Shown: positions 23,243 to 32,292 of the stretch, one piece after another | Position numbering within the stretch: position 1 is the stretch's first letter | Layout of the letters: each line of letters begins with the position of its first letter | Origin: Lachnospiraceae bacterium | GTDB taxonomy: Bacteria; Bacillota_A; Clostridia; Lachnospirales; Lachnospiraceae | DNA: 64,000 nucleotides | Direction: 5' to 3' | Assembly (NCBI GenBank): GCA_017482005.1 | Contig: JAFUOI010000003.1 | Location: 1-64,000, forward strand | Position numbers and translations under genes: made by a program | Notes under the pieces: model-generated | Told to the model about the DNA's origin: nothing | Databases searched by the model: none | What the model saw: only the letters and a program-made list of their open reading frames with translations

Positions 23243-24328
23243 ATGAAAAAGAAAATTTTAAGTGCATTACTTAGTGTTGCATTAGTTGCCTCTTTATTAG
23301 TTGGATGTGGCGGATCTTCAGAAGAAGCTTCTACATCAGCTGGTGGCGGCGAAGGTTTAGTAGGTGTGGCAATGCCTACAAAAGACTTACAGAGATGGAA
23401 CCAGGATGGTGCCAACATGCAGAAAGAGCTTGAAGCAGCAGGTTACACAGTTGACTTACAGTACGCTTCAAATGACGTGGCTACACAGGTTTCTCAGATT
23501 GAGAACATGATTTCTTCAGGCGTTGACGTATTAGTAGTTGCTTCTATCGACGGAAGCTCACTCGGTACAGTTATGAGCCAGGCAAAAGAAGCAGGCATTC
23601 CTGTTATCGCATATGACCGTTTGATCATGGATTCAGATGCAGTTTCTTACTACGCTACATTTGATAACTACATGGTAGGTACAAAACAGGGTGAGTACAT
23701 CGTTCAGGCATTAGATCTTGAAAACGCAGCAGGCCCATTCAACATGGAATTATTCACAGGTGACCCTGGTGACAACAATGCAAACTTCTTCTTCGGCGGC
23801 GCAATTGACGTTCTTCAGCCATACATCGACTCCGGAAAATTAGTAATTCAGTCAGGACAGACAGAATTTGCTGACGTTGCTACAGCTAACTGGTCTTCAG
23901 AAGAAGCACAGAAGAGAATGGAAAACATCCTTTCTTCTTACTATGCAGGCGGAACACAGCTTGACGTTGTTATGTGTTCAAACGACTCAACAGCACTTGG
24001 TGTTACAAATGCCCTTGAAGCTAACTACACAGGCAAATACCCTGTAATCACAGGTCAGGACTGTGACGTTGCTAACGTTAAGAACATGATCGCCGGCAAA
24101 CAGTCTATGTCTATCTTCAAAGATACACGTACATTAGCAAGCCAGGTTGTTAAAATGGTTGGACAGATTCTTTCAGGCGAAGAAGTAGAAGTTAACGATA
24201 CAACAACCTACGACAACGGTACAGGAGTTATCCCTTCATACCTTTGCGAGCCTGTATTTGCAGACGTAAACAACTACAAAGAACTGTTAATCGATTCTGG
24301 ATACTATACAGAAGCTGACTTACAGTAA
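23243..24328 (+). CDS. Abundant sugar-binding lipoprotein of the ABC importer
   Basis: The start at 23243 is fixed by GGGAGGATTATCACA; longer in-frame starts have no ribosome site. The 361-residue lipoprotein (SLLVGCGG lipobox) is a sugar-binding type I protein of the ChvE/multiple-monosaccharide kind: VGVAMPTKDLQRWNQDG, GVDVLVVASIDGSSLG, GIPVIAYDRLIMDSDAVSYY, PVITGQDCDVANVKNMIAGK. The strong, narrow codon choice (many CTT, GCA, ACA) and a hairpin after the stop suggest it is made in excess over the ATPase and permease encoded next. Confidence 0.93.
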   Translation: MKKKILSALLSVALVASLLVGCGGSSEEASTSAGGGEGLVGVAMPTKDLQRWNQDGANMQKELEAAGYTVDLQYASNDVATQVSQIENMISSGVDVLVVASIDGSSLGTVMSQAKEAGIPVIAYDRLIMDSDAVSYYATFDNYMVGTKQGEYIVQALDLENAAGPFNMELFTGDPGDNNANFFFGGAIDVLQPYIDSGKLVIQSGQTEFADVATANWSSEEAQKRMENILSSYYAGGTQLDVVMCSNDSTALGVTNALEANYTGKYPVITGQDCDVANVKNMIAGKQSMSIFKDTRTLASQVVKMVGQILSGEEVEVNDTTTYDNGTGVIPSYLCEPVFADVNNYKELLIDSGYYTEADLQ

Positions 24329-24350
24329 TCTGAAGTATTAAAAATTATTA

Positions 24351-24380
24351 GCAGGCGGGATGAATGTCCCGCCTGTTATA
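24351..24380 (+). terminator. Intercistronic hairpin between binding protein and ATPase genes
   Basis: CAGGCGGGA (24352-24360) pairs with TCCCGCCTG (24367-24375). Only a weak TTATAT tail follows, so it probably acts as a partial terminator or as a 3' stabiliser. That would favour the binding-protein message over the ATPase and permease part. Confidence 0.6.
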
Positions 24381-24421
24381 TGATAAAAAAGAAAAATGAT
24401 TAGATATTGGGAGGGATACAA

Positions 24422-25963
24422 TTGGCGAAAATATTACTTGAAATGAAAAATATCACCAAAACATTCCCCGGCGTAAAAGCATTGGATAACGTAAATCTTC
24501 AGGTAGAAGAGGGCGAAATTCATGCGCTTGTAGGTGAAAATGGTGCCGGTAAATCCACACTGATGAACGTTTTAAGTGGAGTGTATCCGTACGGAAGCTA
24601 TGAAGGCGATATCGTATATGACGGAGAAGTGTGTAAATTTGCCAAGATTAAAGACAGTGAAGAAAAAGGAATCGTTATCATCCATCAGGAGTTAGCACTT
24701 ATTCCTTACATGACAATCGGTGAAAATATGTTCCTCGGAAATGAGAGAGGTCATAAGTTTGCCATTAACTGGAACGATACATACGGTGAAGCGGAGAAAT
24801 ACTTAAAGACAGTAGGTCTGAAAGAATCTTCCAGAACCTTGATTAAGGATATCGGTACAGGTAAGCAGCAGCTTGTAGAAATTGCAAAAGCACTTGCAAA
24901 GAAAGCAAGATTGCTCATTTTGGATGAGCCGACAGCTTCTTTGAACGAGACAGATTCCAAAGCACTTTTGGATTTGATGCTTCAGTTCAAAAAAGAGGGT
25001 ATGACATCCATCATAATTTCTCATAAATTAAATGAAATCTCATACGTAGCAGATAAAATCACGGTCATCCGTGACGGATCTACCATTGAGACACTGGACA
25101 AGAAAGTAGATGATTTTTCGGAAGGACGTATCATTAAAGGAATGGTAGGCCGTGAACTTACCGACCGATTCCCGAAACGTACCGAAAAGAAAATCGGTGA
25201 TATTAATCTCGAAGTGGAAGGATGGAATGTATACCATCCGCTTTACCCGGAGCGAAAAGTGGTTGACAATGTTTCCATGAATGTACGCAAAGGTGAGGTT
25301 GTAGGTATTGCCGGACTTATGGGCGCAGGACGTACAGAACTTGCCATGAGTATTTTCGGTAAGAGTTATGGTACGGATATTTCCGGAACATTAAAGATAG
25401 ATGGAAAAGAAGTACAGATCAAGAATATCAAAGATGCAATCAAACATAAGATTGCATATGTAACAGAGGACCGAAAAGGTAACGGCTTGATTCTTTCTAA
25501 TCCGATCAAAATCAACACAACACTTGCGAATCTTGACGCGGTTTCCAAGAATGGCGTGATTGATCAGGATAAAGAGTATGCAGTGGCTGTGGATTACAAA
25601 GAAAAACTCAATACAAAATGTCCTTCTGTTGAACAGAATGTCGGTAACTTAAGTGGTGGTAACCAACAGAAAGTTCTTCTTGCGAAATGGATGTTCACAG
25701 ATCCGGATGTACTTATTTTGGATGAACCTACACGTGGTATTGATGTAGGCGCCAAATATGAAATTTATTGTATTATCAACAAATTAGTGGCAGAAGGAAA
25801 ATCTGTTATCATGATTTCTTCCGAGCTTCCTGAAGTTCTTGGTATGTGTGACAGAATCTATATCATGAACGAAGGTAAAATGGTCGGAGAACTTGCTGCA
25901 GAAGAAGCTTCTCAGGAAGTTATCATGTCACATATTATTAAATCATCAAATAAAGGAGAGTAA
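24422..25963 (+). CDS. Sugar ABC importer ATPase with two nucleotide-binding domains
   Basis: The start is TTG at 24422, after GGGAGGGATACAA. The 513 residues contain two ABC cassettes. The first has Walker [10 protein letters not shown] and Walker [13 protein letters not shown]. The second has the degenerate Walker [10 protein letters not shown], signature LSGGNQQKV and [16 protein letters not shown]. This asymmetry is the rule for MglA/XylG/RbsA-type ATPases. The first cassette's signature is replaced by [17 protein letters not shown], as in that family. The protein drives uptake of a monosaccharide through the permease encoded 3 bases downstream. Confidence 0.95.
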   Translation: MAKILLEMKNITKTFPGVKALDNVNLQVEEGEIHALVGENGAGKSTLMNVLSGVYPYGSYEGDIVYDGEVCKFAKIKDSEEKGIVIIHQELALIPYMTIGENMFLGNERGHKFAINWNDTYGEAEKYLKTVGLKESSRTLIKDIGTGKQQLVEIAKALAKKARLLILDEPTASLNETDSKALLDLMLQFKKEGMTSIIISHKLNEISYVADKITVIRDGSTIETLDKKVDDFSEGRIIKGMVGRELTDRFPKRTEKKIGDINLEVEGWNVYHPLYPERKVVDNVSMNVRKGEVVGIAGLMGAGRTELAMSIFGKSYGTDISGTLKIDGKEVQIKNIKDAIKHKIAYVTEDRKGNGLILSNPIKINTTLANLDAVSKNGVIDQDKEYAVAVDYKEKLNTKCPSVEQNVGNLSGGNQQKVLLAKWMFTDPDVLILDEPTRGIDVGAKYEIYCIINKLVAEGKSVIMISSELPEVLGMCDRIYIMNEGKMVGELAAEEASQEVIMSHIIKSSNKGE

Positions 25964-25966
25964 ACA

Positions 25967-27139
25967 ATGGATAAAGCAAAATTAATGAGTGGTGTTAAAA
26001 AATATACAATGATCATTGTGTTAGTTTTAGTTACATTGTTCTTTACCTGGCAGACAGGTGGAAAAATCCTTCTTCCGCAGAACATCAGTAACTTGATTTC
26101 ACAGAATGCATACGTATTCGTTCTTGCTTCCGGTATGTTACTTTGTATCTTAACCGGTGGTAACATTGACCTTGCAGTTGGTTCGGTTGTATGTTTCGTA
26201 GGTGCTGTAGGTGCAACATTAATGGAAAACAACGGATGGAATCCGGTTGCTGCAAGTATTACAATGCTTTTGGTTGGTCTTGCAATCGGTGCTTGGCAGG
26301 CTTTCTGGATTGCTTATGTGCATGTGCCGCCGTTCATCACAACACTTGCAGGTATGCTTGTGTTCCGTGGATTATCTAACGTAGTTTTGGACGGTCTTAC
26401 AGTATCTCTTACAAACGAGAAATTTGTTCAGGTATTCGGTGGTGGTGCGAACTGCTATATTCCGGATGTAATCGGAGGAAATGGATTCAACATTACATGT
26501 ATGATCGTAGGTGTACTTGCTTGTGCAATTTATATTATTGTTGAAATTAAGAATCGTATGAACAGAGCGAAAAAAGGATATGAAATGGATCCGCTTGCTT
26601 CCATGATTGTGAAAACAGTTGTTATCTGTGCGGTTGTATTGGCATTTGCATTCCGTCTTGCGCAGTACAAAGGTATTCCGACTTCTCTTGTATGGGTTCT
26701 TGTAGTAGTTCTTATCTATGGATATATTACAAGTAAAACAACAACAGGACGTTACTTCTATGCAGTAGGTGGTAATGAAAAAGCAACAAAACTTTCCGGT
26801 ATCAATACAAAGAAAGTTTACTTTATCGCATACACCAACATGGGATTCCTTGCAGCGCTTGCAGGTATGCTTACAATTGCACGTCAGACAAGTGCAAACC
26901 CTACACAGGGAACAAACTACGAAATGGATGCTATCAGTTCATGTTTCGTAGGTGGTGCTTCTGCATACGGTGGTGTAGGAACTATCCCGGGAGTTATTAT
27001 CGGTGCGCTTCTTATGGGTATTATCAACCAGGGTATGTCTATCATGGGTGTAGATGCCAACTACCAGAAAGTAGTTAAAGGTCTTGTACTTTTGGCAGCA
27101 GTTATCTTTGATATCGTAACAAAGAAAACAGACAAATAA
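25967..27139 (+). CDS. Sugar ABC importer permease, XylH/MglC type
   Basis: The 390-residue protein has about 10 membrane segments. It has the BPD_transp_2 family pattern, including CILTGGNIDLAVGSVVCFVG, VPPFITTLAGMLVFRG, YAVGGNEKATKLSGI and YGGVGTIPGVIIGALLMG. Its length with the extra hydrophilic loop around 185-215 (EIKNRMNRAKKGYEMD) matches the XylH/GguB subgroup rather than the shorter RbsC. AAAGGAG lies just upstream, inside the end of the ATPase gene. It is the last gene of the operon and is followed by a strong terminator. Confidence 0.95.
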   Translation: MDKAKLMSGVKKYTMIIVLVLVTLFFTWQTGGKILLPQNISNLISQNAYVFVLASGMLLCILTGGNIDLAVGSVVCFVGAVGATLMENNGWNPVAASITMLLVGLAIGAWQAFWIAYVHVPPFITTLAGMLVFRGLSNVVLDGLTVSLTNEKFVQVFGGGANCYIPDVIGGNGFNITCMIVGVLACAIYIIVEIKNRMNRAKKGYEMDPLASMIVKTVVICAVVLAFAFRLAQYKGIPTSLVWVLVVVLIYGYITSKTTTGRYFYAVGGNEKATKLSGINTKKVYFIAYTNMGFLAALAGMLTIARQTSANPTQGTNYEMDAISSCFVGGASAYGGVGTIPGVIIGALLMGIINQGMSIMGVDANYQKVVKGLVLLAAVIFDIVTKKTDK

Positions 27140-27180
27140 TAAAAAATTCAGTTCTCTTATATCTTTCTTTTATCTAATCA

Positions 27181-27220
27181 AAAAGGATCTCCGGAGTAAA
27201 ATCCGGAGATCCTTTTAAAT
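27181..27220 (+). terminator. Rho-independent terminator of the sugar transport operon
   Basis: AAAAGGATCTCCGGA pairs perfectly with TCCGGAGATCCTTTT around a GTAAAA loop. Confidence 0.93.
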
Positions 27221-27248
27221 TAAAATATGATGGAAAATGAGTAAAAAT

Positions 27249-27345
27249 ACGCGGACCCCCATGTAGGAGCCCGCAAGGTGAAAGAATAACATTGCAGAAG
27301 TAGTCGCAAAATCTTCTGCAAATGAAACACCCACATTTTTATGCT
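27249..27345. other. Structured intergenic segment, possible small RNA
   Basis: The gap between the permease terminator and the MBOAT gene has no open frame. It holds an imperfect GC-rich hairpin (27251-27274: GCGGACCCCC...GGAGCCCGC) and a perfect 9-bp stem (TTGCAGAAG at 27292-27300 with CTTCTGCAA at 27313-27321). On the minus strand the GC-rich hairpin is followed by GTATTTTTAC, like a terminator, which suggests a short minus-strand RNA. I do not recognise a known RNA family. Confidence 0.3.
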
Positions 27346-27498
27346 CTTATCATATCACTGTTTTTATAAAATGCCTAGAGTGATTGTGCCCACACTTTTC
27401 TCCGTATTCTATCAATAATAAACAAAAAAATTGCCAAAAGCATGCTTTCGAAGTATAATCAACCTAGTTATGTTGGTTTTAGAAGGAAGGAAAAAAGA

Positions 27499-28980
27499 AT
27501 GATATTTAATTCGGTCAGTTATCTGATTTTTTTTCCAATTGTAGTGCTTTTGTATTTTGCGCTTCCATATAAGTTGCGGAATGTTTGGCTTCTTGTAGTC
27601 AGTTACTATTTTTATATGAACTGGAATGCAAAATATGCCCTTCTTCTTGCAGGGTCCACGCTGATTACATTTATTTGCAGTCTGATGGTGTCACATTTTC
27701 AAGAGAAGGAGAAACAGGCGCTTGCTAAATGTGCCATGGCCGGTAGTTTCCTGATAAATCTCGGGATTTTATTTATATTTAAATATAACAATTTTTTTGC
27801 AGAGAACATAAATCGCCTTATGGAGGCAATCGGTCAGGGGACGCGGATCTCAGCGTTTGATATTGTTTTGCCGGTGGGGATATCTTTTTATATTTTTCAG
27901 GCGTTAAGCTATACGATGGATGTATATCGCGGTCAGGTTAAGGCGACAAAGAATCTGCTTCGTTATGCTCTGTTTGTATCGTTTTTTCCACAGCTTGTGG
28001 CAGGTCCTATCGAGAGGTCCCAAAATCTTCTGTCTCAGTTTGATGAGAAACATAATTTTGATATAGACAGGATCCGCAGCGGATTGCTTACGATGTTGTG
28101 GGGACTTTTTATGAAGATTGTAATCGCGGATAATTTATCCGGGATTGTAACGAAGGTGTATGATAATTATTTAGAATATACCGGGGTGGAAATCCTTTTG
28201 GCCACAGCCCTTTTTGCGTTTCAGATTTATTGTGATTTCGGAGGATACTCTGCCATTGCTATCGGTAGTGCCAGAGTGCTTGGATTCAGGCTTATGGAAA
28301 ACTTCAAATGTCCGTATCTGGCCATATCGGTGGATGATTTTTGGAAGCGCTGGCACATTTCCCTGACAAGCTGGTTCCGGGATTATTTATATATTCCCCT
28401 CGGCGGCAACCGAAAAGGAACCGCAAGAAAATATATGAATATTATGATTATTTTTCTTGTGAGCGGTCTTTGGCACGGAGCAAACTGGACTTATGTTGTC
28501 TGGGGAGGCATTAACGGTCTCTATCTTGTAATCGAGCAGATAAGTGAGCCGTTGCGACGCCGCATGAGAGATTTCTTCCACGTGGATGTATCGCGGTTTT
28601 CGTATCGTTTTTTTGCGGGCCTTTGGACATTTATACTTGTTGATTTTTCATGGATGTTTTTCCGGGCGGAAAATTTTTCGCAGGTATTCGGAATGCTTCG
28701 GCAGACAAAGGCAAATTTCGGGCTGACAAAAATATTCGGAGGAGCTGTTGCCGGATGGGGACTGGACGAAGCTTCTCTTCTGATACTTGTTTTTGCATTT
28801 ATACTTCTTTTCTTTGTGGATCTGTGCAAATACAGGGGGATAAACTTAAATAAGAAGATTCTGATGCAGGGTGCGCCTTTGCGCTACATGATCTATCTGA
28901 TATTGTTGTTTGTGATTATGTTCTTCGGAGTTTACGGTTATGAATATGCACAGACGGCATTTATATATTTCCAATTTTAG
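27499..28980 (+). CDS. MBOAT-family O-acyltransferase (AlgI/DltB-like)
   Basis: The start at 27499 follows GAAGGAAGGAAAAAAGA. The 493-residue polytopic protein begins MIFNSVSYLIFFPIVVLLYF, the usual opening of AlgI-like MBOAT proteins. It carries PVGISFYIFQALSYTMDVYRG, FVSFFPQLVAGPIERSQN, FWKRWHISLTSWFRDYLYIP and the catalytic His region SGLWHGANWTYVVWG. Such proteins move acyl groups, usually acetyl, across the membrane onto surface polysaccharides. The partner gene 11 bases downstream encodes an SGNH-like membrane protein, making a typical two-gene acylation unit. Confidence 0.93.
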   Translation: MIFNSVSYLIFFPIVVLLYFALPYKLRNVWLLVVSYYFYMNWNAKYALLLAGSTLITFICSLMVSHFQEKEKQALAKCAMAGSFLINLGILFIFKYNNFFAENINRLMEAIGQGTRISAFDIVLPVGISFYIFQALSYTMDVYRGQVKATKNLLRYALFVSFFPQLVAGPIERSQNLLSQFDEKHNFDIDRIRSGLLTMLWGLFMKIVIADNLSGIVTKVYDNYLEYTGVEILLATALFAFQIYCDFGGYSAIAIGSARVLGFRLMENFKCPYLAISVDDFWKRWHISLTSWFRDYLYIPLGGNRKGTARKYMNIMIIFLVSGLWHGANWTYVVWGGINGLYLVIEQISEPLRRRMRDFFHVDVSRFSYRFFAGLWTFILVDFSWMFFRAENFSQVFGMLRQTKANFGLTKIFGGAVAGWGLDEASLLILVFAFILLFFVDLCKYRGINLNKKILMQGAPLRYMIYLILLFVIMFFGVYGYEYAQTAFIYFQF

Positions 28981-28991
28981 GAAAGGATATT

Positions 28992-29933
28992 ATGAAAAAG
29001 AAAATTGCTTTTTTTGTTAAGTTAATAGTACTGACAGTGATACTTTTTCTGTTTTGTTTTGTGCTTGTAATGCCGCAATACAGCGGTAATTATCAGGCGT
29101 CTATGACGGATAAGGTAGAGAAGCTCAAGAATACGGAGGGACCGAAGATTGTTTTGATCGGAAACTCAAATCTTGCGTTTGGTATTGACAGCAAAAGGAT
29201 AGAAGAAGCTTTTGGAATGCCCGTTGTCAATATGGGATTACACGGAGGCGTGGGAAATGCTTTCAATGAGCAGGCAGCCAAATACAATGTGGATGAGGGT
29301 GACATTTATATTATCGCCCATACAAACTACGATGATGCGGATGAAATCAAAAATCCGGTACTGGCATGGATTACGATAGAGAATCATACAGATCTCTATC
29401 CCCTTGTTCGACCGAAAGATTGGCCTGATATGATTATGGCGTATCCGACATATCTTAAGAAATGTCTTACACTGTGGCGGACAGAGACCGGAAACGGAGA
29501 GACCAATGATGCATACAGAAGAAGTGCTTTTAATGAGTACGGAGATAATTATTATCCGCGCCCGGAAACAACAGGAGATATAGACTTTTCGCCTGTAGTA
29601 ATCAATCACATCAACAGTGCGACAGCGCAGAGATTGAATGAACTAAATTCGTATCTGACAGAGAGAGGGGCAGCAATGTTAGTTGCGGCTTATCCTGTTG
29701 CAGTCTATGAAAAGACACCTTCGCCTGAACAGTATTATAAAATGGGACAGGAGATGGCAGATGCATTGGATTGCCCGGTTATATCGGATTTTAGAGATTA
29801 TATGTTAGACAAGACTTATTTCTATGATACCCACAGTCATTTAACAGATGAAGGAACACGTCTGCGTACTGAGCAGTTGATTGAAGATATACAGACCTAT
29901 ATGGATGGCCGGGATGTGTATTCGGAGAATTAG
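28992..29933 (+). CDS. Membrane-anchored SGNH-hydrolase-like partner of the MBOAT protein
   Basis: The 313-residue protein has one N-terminal membrane helix (FFVKLIVLTVILFLFCFVL) and an extracellular domain. That domain carries SGNH marks: block I IGNSNLAFGID, where Ser sits in GNSN, and block V DTHSHLTDEGTRLR, which has the Asp-x-x-His pair. Comparable proteins (DltD/AlgX/PatB-like) complete acyl transfer from the MBOAT protein to a wall or surface polysaccharide. GAAAGGATATT precedes the ATG. Domain and pairing are seen; the acceptor polymer is not known. Confidence 0.82.
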   Translation: MKKKIAFFVKLIVLTVILFLFCFVLVMPQYSGNYQASMTDKVEKLKNTEGPKIVLIGNSNLAFGIDSKRIEEAFGMPVVNMGLHGGVGNAFNEQAAKYNVDEGDIYIIAHTNYDDADEIKNPVLAWITIENHTDLYPLVRPKDWPDMIMAYPTYLKKCLTLWRTETGNGETNDAYRRSAFNEYGDNYYPRPETTGDIDFSPVVINHINSATAQRLNELNSYLTERGAAMLVAAYPVAVYEKTPSPEQYYKMGQEMADALDCPVISDFRDYMLDKTYFYDTHSHLTDEGTRLRTEQLIEDIQTYMDGRDVYSEN

Positions 29934-29956
29934 AAAATATTAGTTGGTTTATAATG

Positions 29957-30104
29957 AAAGCATGTCTGTATATCTTGTGATGGAAGGTACTTAAAAAACG
30001 TCAGTCCTTGGTGAGCAGTTGCATAGCATCTGCGAACCTAGTACTGCTACGTTTTTTACGTAGTGAGAACGTGCCTGACATCACAAGATATACAGATGTG
30101 TGCT
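29957..30104. repeat. ~148-bp imperfect palindromic element (MITE-like or structured RNA)
   Basis: TCTGTATATCTTGTGATG (29965-29982) is repeated perfectly in inverted form at 30079-30096. Further in, GGTAC with TTAAAAAACGT (29986-30001) pairs with ACGTTTTTTACG (30049-30060) and GTGCC (30071-30075), with bulges. At the core, AGCAGT (30015-30020) pairs with ACTGCT (30042-30047). No gene is present and no clear target duplication flanks it. It fills most of the gap between the acylation pair and the aminotransferase gene. Confidence 0.75.
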
Positions 30105-30146
30105 ATGTAAGATAAAATAATCTATGAAAATACAGGAGGAATAAAA

Positions 30147-31343
30147 ATGCTTTCACCAAAGTACAAAGAAATGTTAGGAATGAAATCCGTCATTCGTGAA
30201 ATGAGCGCAAAAGCGCATAAAATCGGAGAGGAGATTGGATTTGAAAATGTGTTTGATTACAGTCTCGGAAATCCCAGCGTTCCGGCTCCGGAGAAAGTAA
30301 ATGAAGTAATCAAAAAAATTCTTGACGAATCTGAACCGCTTTCTCTTCACGGATACAGCGAAGGACACGGTATTCTTTTCGTGCGTGAAAAGATTGCCGG
30401 TTACCTTAAGGAAACTTATGGTCTTCCGTATAATTACAATCATGTATTCATGGCTTCCGGAGCAGCAGGAGCGCTTGCCCATGCATTCCGCGCGGTTGTT
30501 TGTCCGGGGGAGGAGATTATTACTTTTGCACCGTTCTTTCCGGAATACAGACCGTATGTTGAAACAACTGGTGCAGTGTTGAAAGTGATTCCGGCGGATA
30601 CTACTTCATTTCAGATTAATTTCGAAGCGTTTGAAAAGGAACTGAATGAAAAGACGGCAGCGATTCTGATTAATACACCGAACAATCCGTCCGGTATTGT
30701 GTATTCGACGGAAACAATTCAGAGACTTGCCGATATTTTGAAAAAAGCACAGGAAAAATACGGTCATGATATCTACATTATTTCTGACGAACCGTATCGT
30801 GAGATTGTCTTCGAAGGTGTGGATGCGCCATGTATTTCTAAGTTTTATGACAATACAATTATGTGCTATTCCTACAGTAAATCTCTTTCATTCCCGGGAG
30901 AGCGTATCGGATATGTTGCTGTGAATCCGGCCTGTAAAGACGCAGAGACAATTATTCATATGTGCGTGCAGATTTCCAGAGGAATCGGACACAACTGTCC
31001 GGCATCGCTCATTCAGCTGACTGTGGCAGAACTTCTCGGAGAGACATCGGATCTTAAAGTGTATGAGACAAATGCCAATATTTTATATGATGAACTGACA
31101 CGTCTCGGATTCTCAATCGTAAAGCCGGGCGGAACATTTTATATGTTCCCGAAATCGCCGATTGTAGATGCGAATGAGTTTTGTAATACAGCACTTGAAA
31201 AATATAATTTGGTTCTTGTTCCGGGAGACAGTTTCGGATGTCCGGGATTTTTCCGAATTTCCTACTGTGTGGAGACAGAGAAAGTGAAACGTTCTCTTGC
31301 AGCGTTTGAAAAGCTTGCAAAGGAGTACGGTTTGACGAAATAG
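30147..31343 (+). CDS. Pyridoxal-phosphate aminotransferase, class I/II
   Basis: The 398 residues form a fold-type I aminotransferase: YSLGNPSVPAPEKVN and HGYSEGHG near the N-terminus, ASGAAGALAHAFRA for cofactor phosphate contact, INTPNNPSGIVYS, the SDEPYREIVFEG segment, and the Schiff-base Lys in SYSKSLSFPGERIGYV. The substrate (aspartate, aromatic or alanine type) cannot be told by eye. AGGAGGAATAAAA precedes the ATG. A GC-rich hairpin lies just after the stop. Confidence 0.93.
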   Translation: MLSPKYKEMLGMKSVIREMSAKAHKIGEEIGFENVFDYSLGNPSVPAPEKVNEVIKKILDESEPLSLHGYSEGHGILFVREKIAGYLKETYGLPYNYNHVFMASGAAGALAHAFRAVVCPGEEIITFAPFFPEYRPYVETTGAVLKVIPADTTSFQINFEAFEKELNEKTAAILINTPNNPSGIVYSTETIQRLADILKKAQEKYGHDIYIISDEPYREIVFEGVDAPCISKFYDNTIMCYSYSKSLSFPGERIGYVAVNPACKDAETIIHMCVQISRGIGHNCPASLIQLTVAELLGETSDLKVYETNANILYDELTRLGFSIVKPGGTFYMFPKSPIVDANEFCNTALEKYNLVLVPGDSFGCPGFFRISYCVETEKVKRSLAAFEKLAKEYGLTK

Positions 31344-31355
31344 GCAGGAAAACAG

Positions 31356-31384
31356 TGCCGGCTCGACATAAGTCGGAGCCGGCA
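31356..31384 (+). terminator. GC-rich hairpin between aminotransferase and patatin genes
   Basis: TGCCGGCTCGAC pairs with GTCGGAGCCGGCA (one bulge). The tail ACATATATTTATT is T-rich only in part, so termination is probably incomplete. It also argues against translation starts placed within it. Confidence 0.5.
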
Positions 31385-31414
31385 ACATATATTTATTCAG
31401 AAAGAAGTGATATT

Positions 31415-32263
31415 GTGTATAAGGCAGGTCTTGTTTTGGAAGGCGGCGGTATGAAAGGGATTTATACCGCGGGAGTTTTGGATTATTTTTTGGAGAGGGA
31501 AGTTGAATTTGAAAGCTGTTACGGCGTGTCCATGGGGTCGTGTATGATGTGCAGTTTTCTTTCAAAACAGCCCGGACGGGGCTTCCGCACGGTTGCAGAT
31601 CATTTGGAAGATAAGAATTATTGCGGATGGTATCCGCTGTTTACGACGGGGGATATTTTTAATGCAGATATGTGCTATAACCGTATTCCCAACGAACTTG
31701 ATCCGTACGATTATGATACGGCCCACGCGTACAAAGGAAAGGCGTTTGCAGTTATCACGGATGTGGAGACGGGACAGCCTGTCTATTATCCGATGAAAGA
31801 TTATCATAAAGATATTGCTGCAATACAGGCTTCCTCATCTATGCCTCTCGTGTCACGTATGGTGGAGATTGACGGGAGAAAGTATCTCGACGGAGGTATC
31901 GCAGATTGTATTCCGATTATGCGTTCGCTGAAGGACGGTAACCGCAAAAATGTTGTGGTCATGACAAAGGAAGTGGGGTATCGAAGAGAGCCGTTTTCCA
32001 TGCTCGGCCTTTCCAAAATCCGATACCGGAAGTATCCGCATCTGATTCATGATCTTGCAATTCGCCACACGCGTTATAACCGCACGCTGGATTTCCTTGA
32101 GAAAGAACAGGCGAGAGGAAATGTGTTTGTAATCAGGCCGAAGTATCCGTCAAAGGTCGGTAGACTGGAAAAGAGCCGAGAAAGGCTGGAGGAACTATAT
32201 GAACAGGGATATGAGGATGCGAAAGCATGCTATGATGATATGATTGCATATCTTGAGAAGTAA
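31415..32263 (+). CDS. Patatin-like phospholipase family protein
   Basis: The GTG start at 31415 (downstream of the hairpin) gives 282 residues that open directly with the patatin oxyanion loop GLVLEGGGMKGIYTAGVLD. The nucleophile elbow is GVSMGS (Ser in GxSxG) and the catalytic Asp is in LDGGIADCIPI. The C-terminal part carries Arg/Lys-rich helices. It is a cytoplasmic acyl hydrolase, likely of the bacterial RssA-related group, with unknown lipid substrate. The ribosome site AGAAAGAAGTGAT is weak and the start is the least certain part. The uppP gene follows after 29 bases. Confidence 0.85.
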   Translation: MYKAGLVLEGGGMKGIYTAGVLDYFLEREVEFESCYGVSMGSCMMCSFLSKQPGRGFRTVADHLEDKNYCGWYPLFTTGDIFNADMCYNRIPNELDPYDYDTAHAYKGKAFAVITDVETGQPVYYPMKDYHKDIAAIQASSSMPLVSRMVEIDGRKYLDGGIADCIPIMRSLKDGNRKNVVVMTKEVGYRREPFSMLGLSKIRYRKYPHLIHDLAIRHTRYNRTLDFLEKEQARGNVFVIRPKYPSKVGRLEKSRERLEELYEQGYEDAKACYDDMIAYLEK

Positions 32264-32292
32264 GCAATGAGTAACTGTGAAAGGACAATAAA

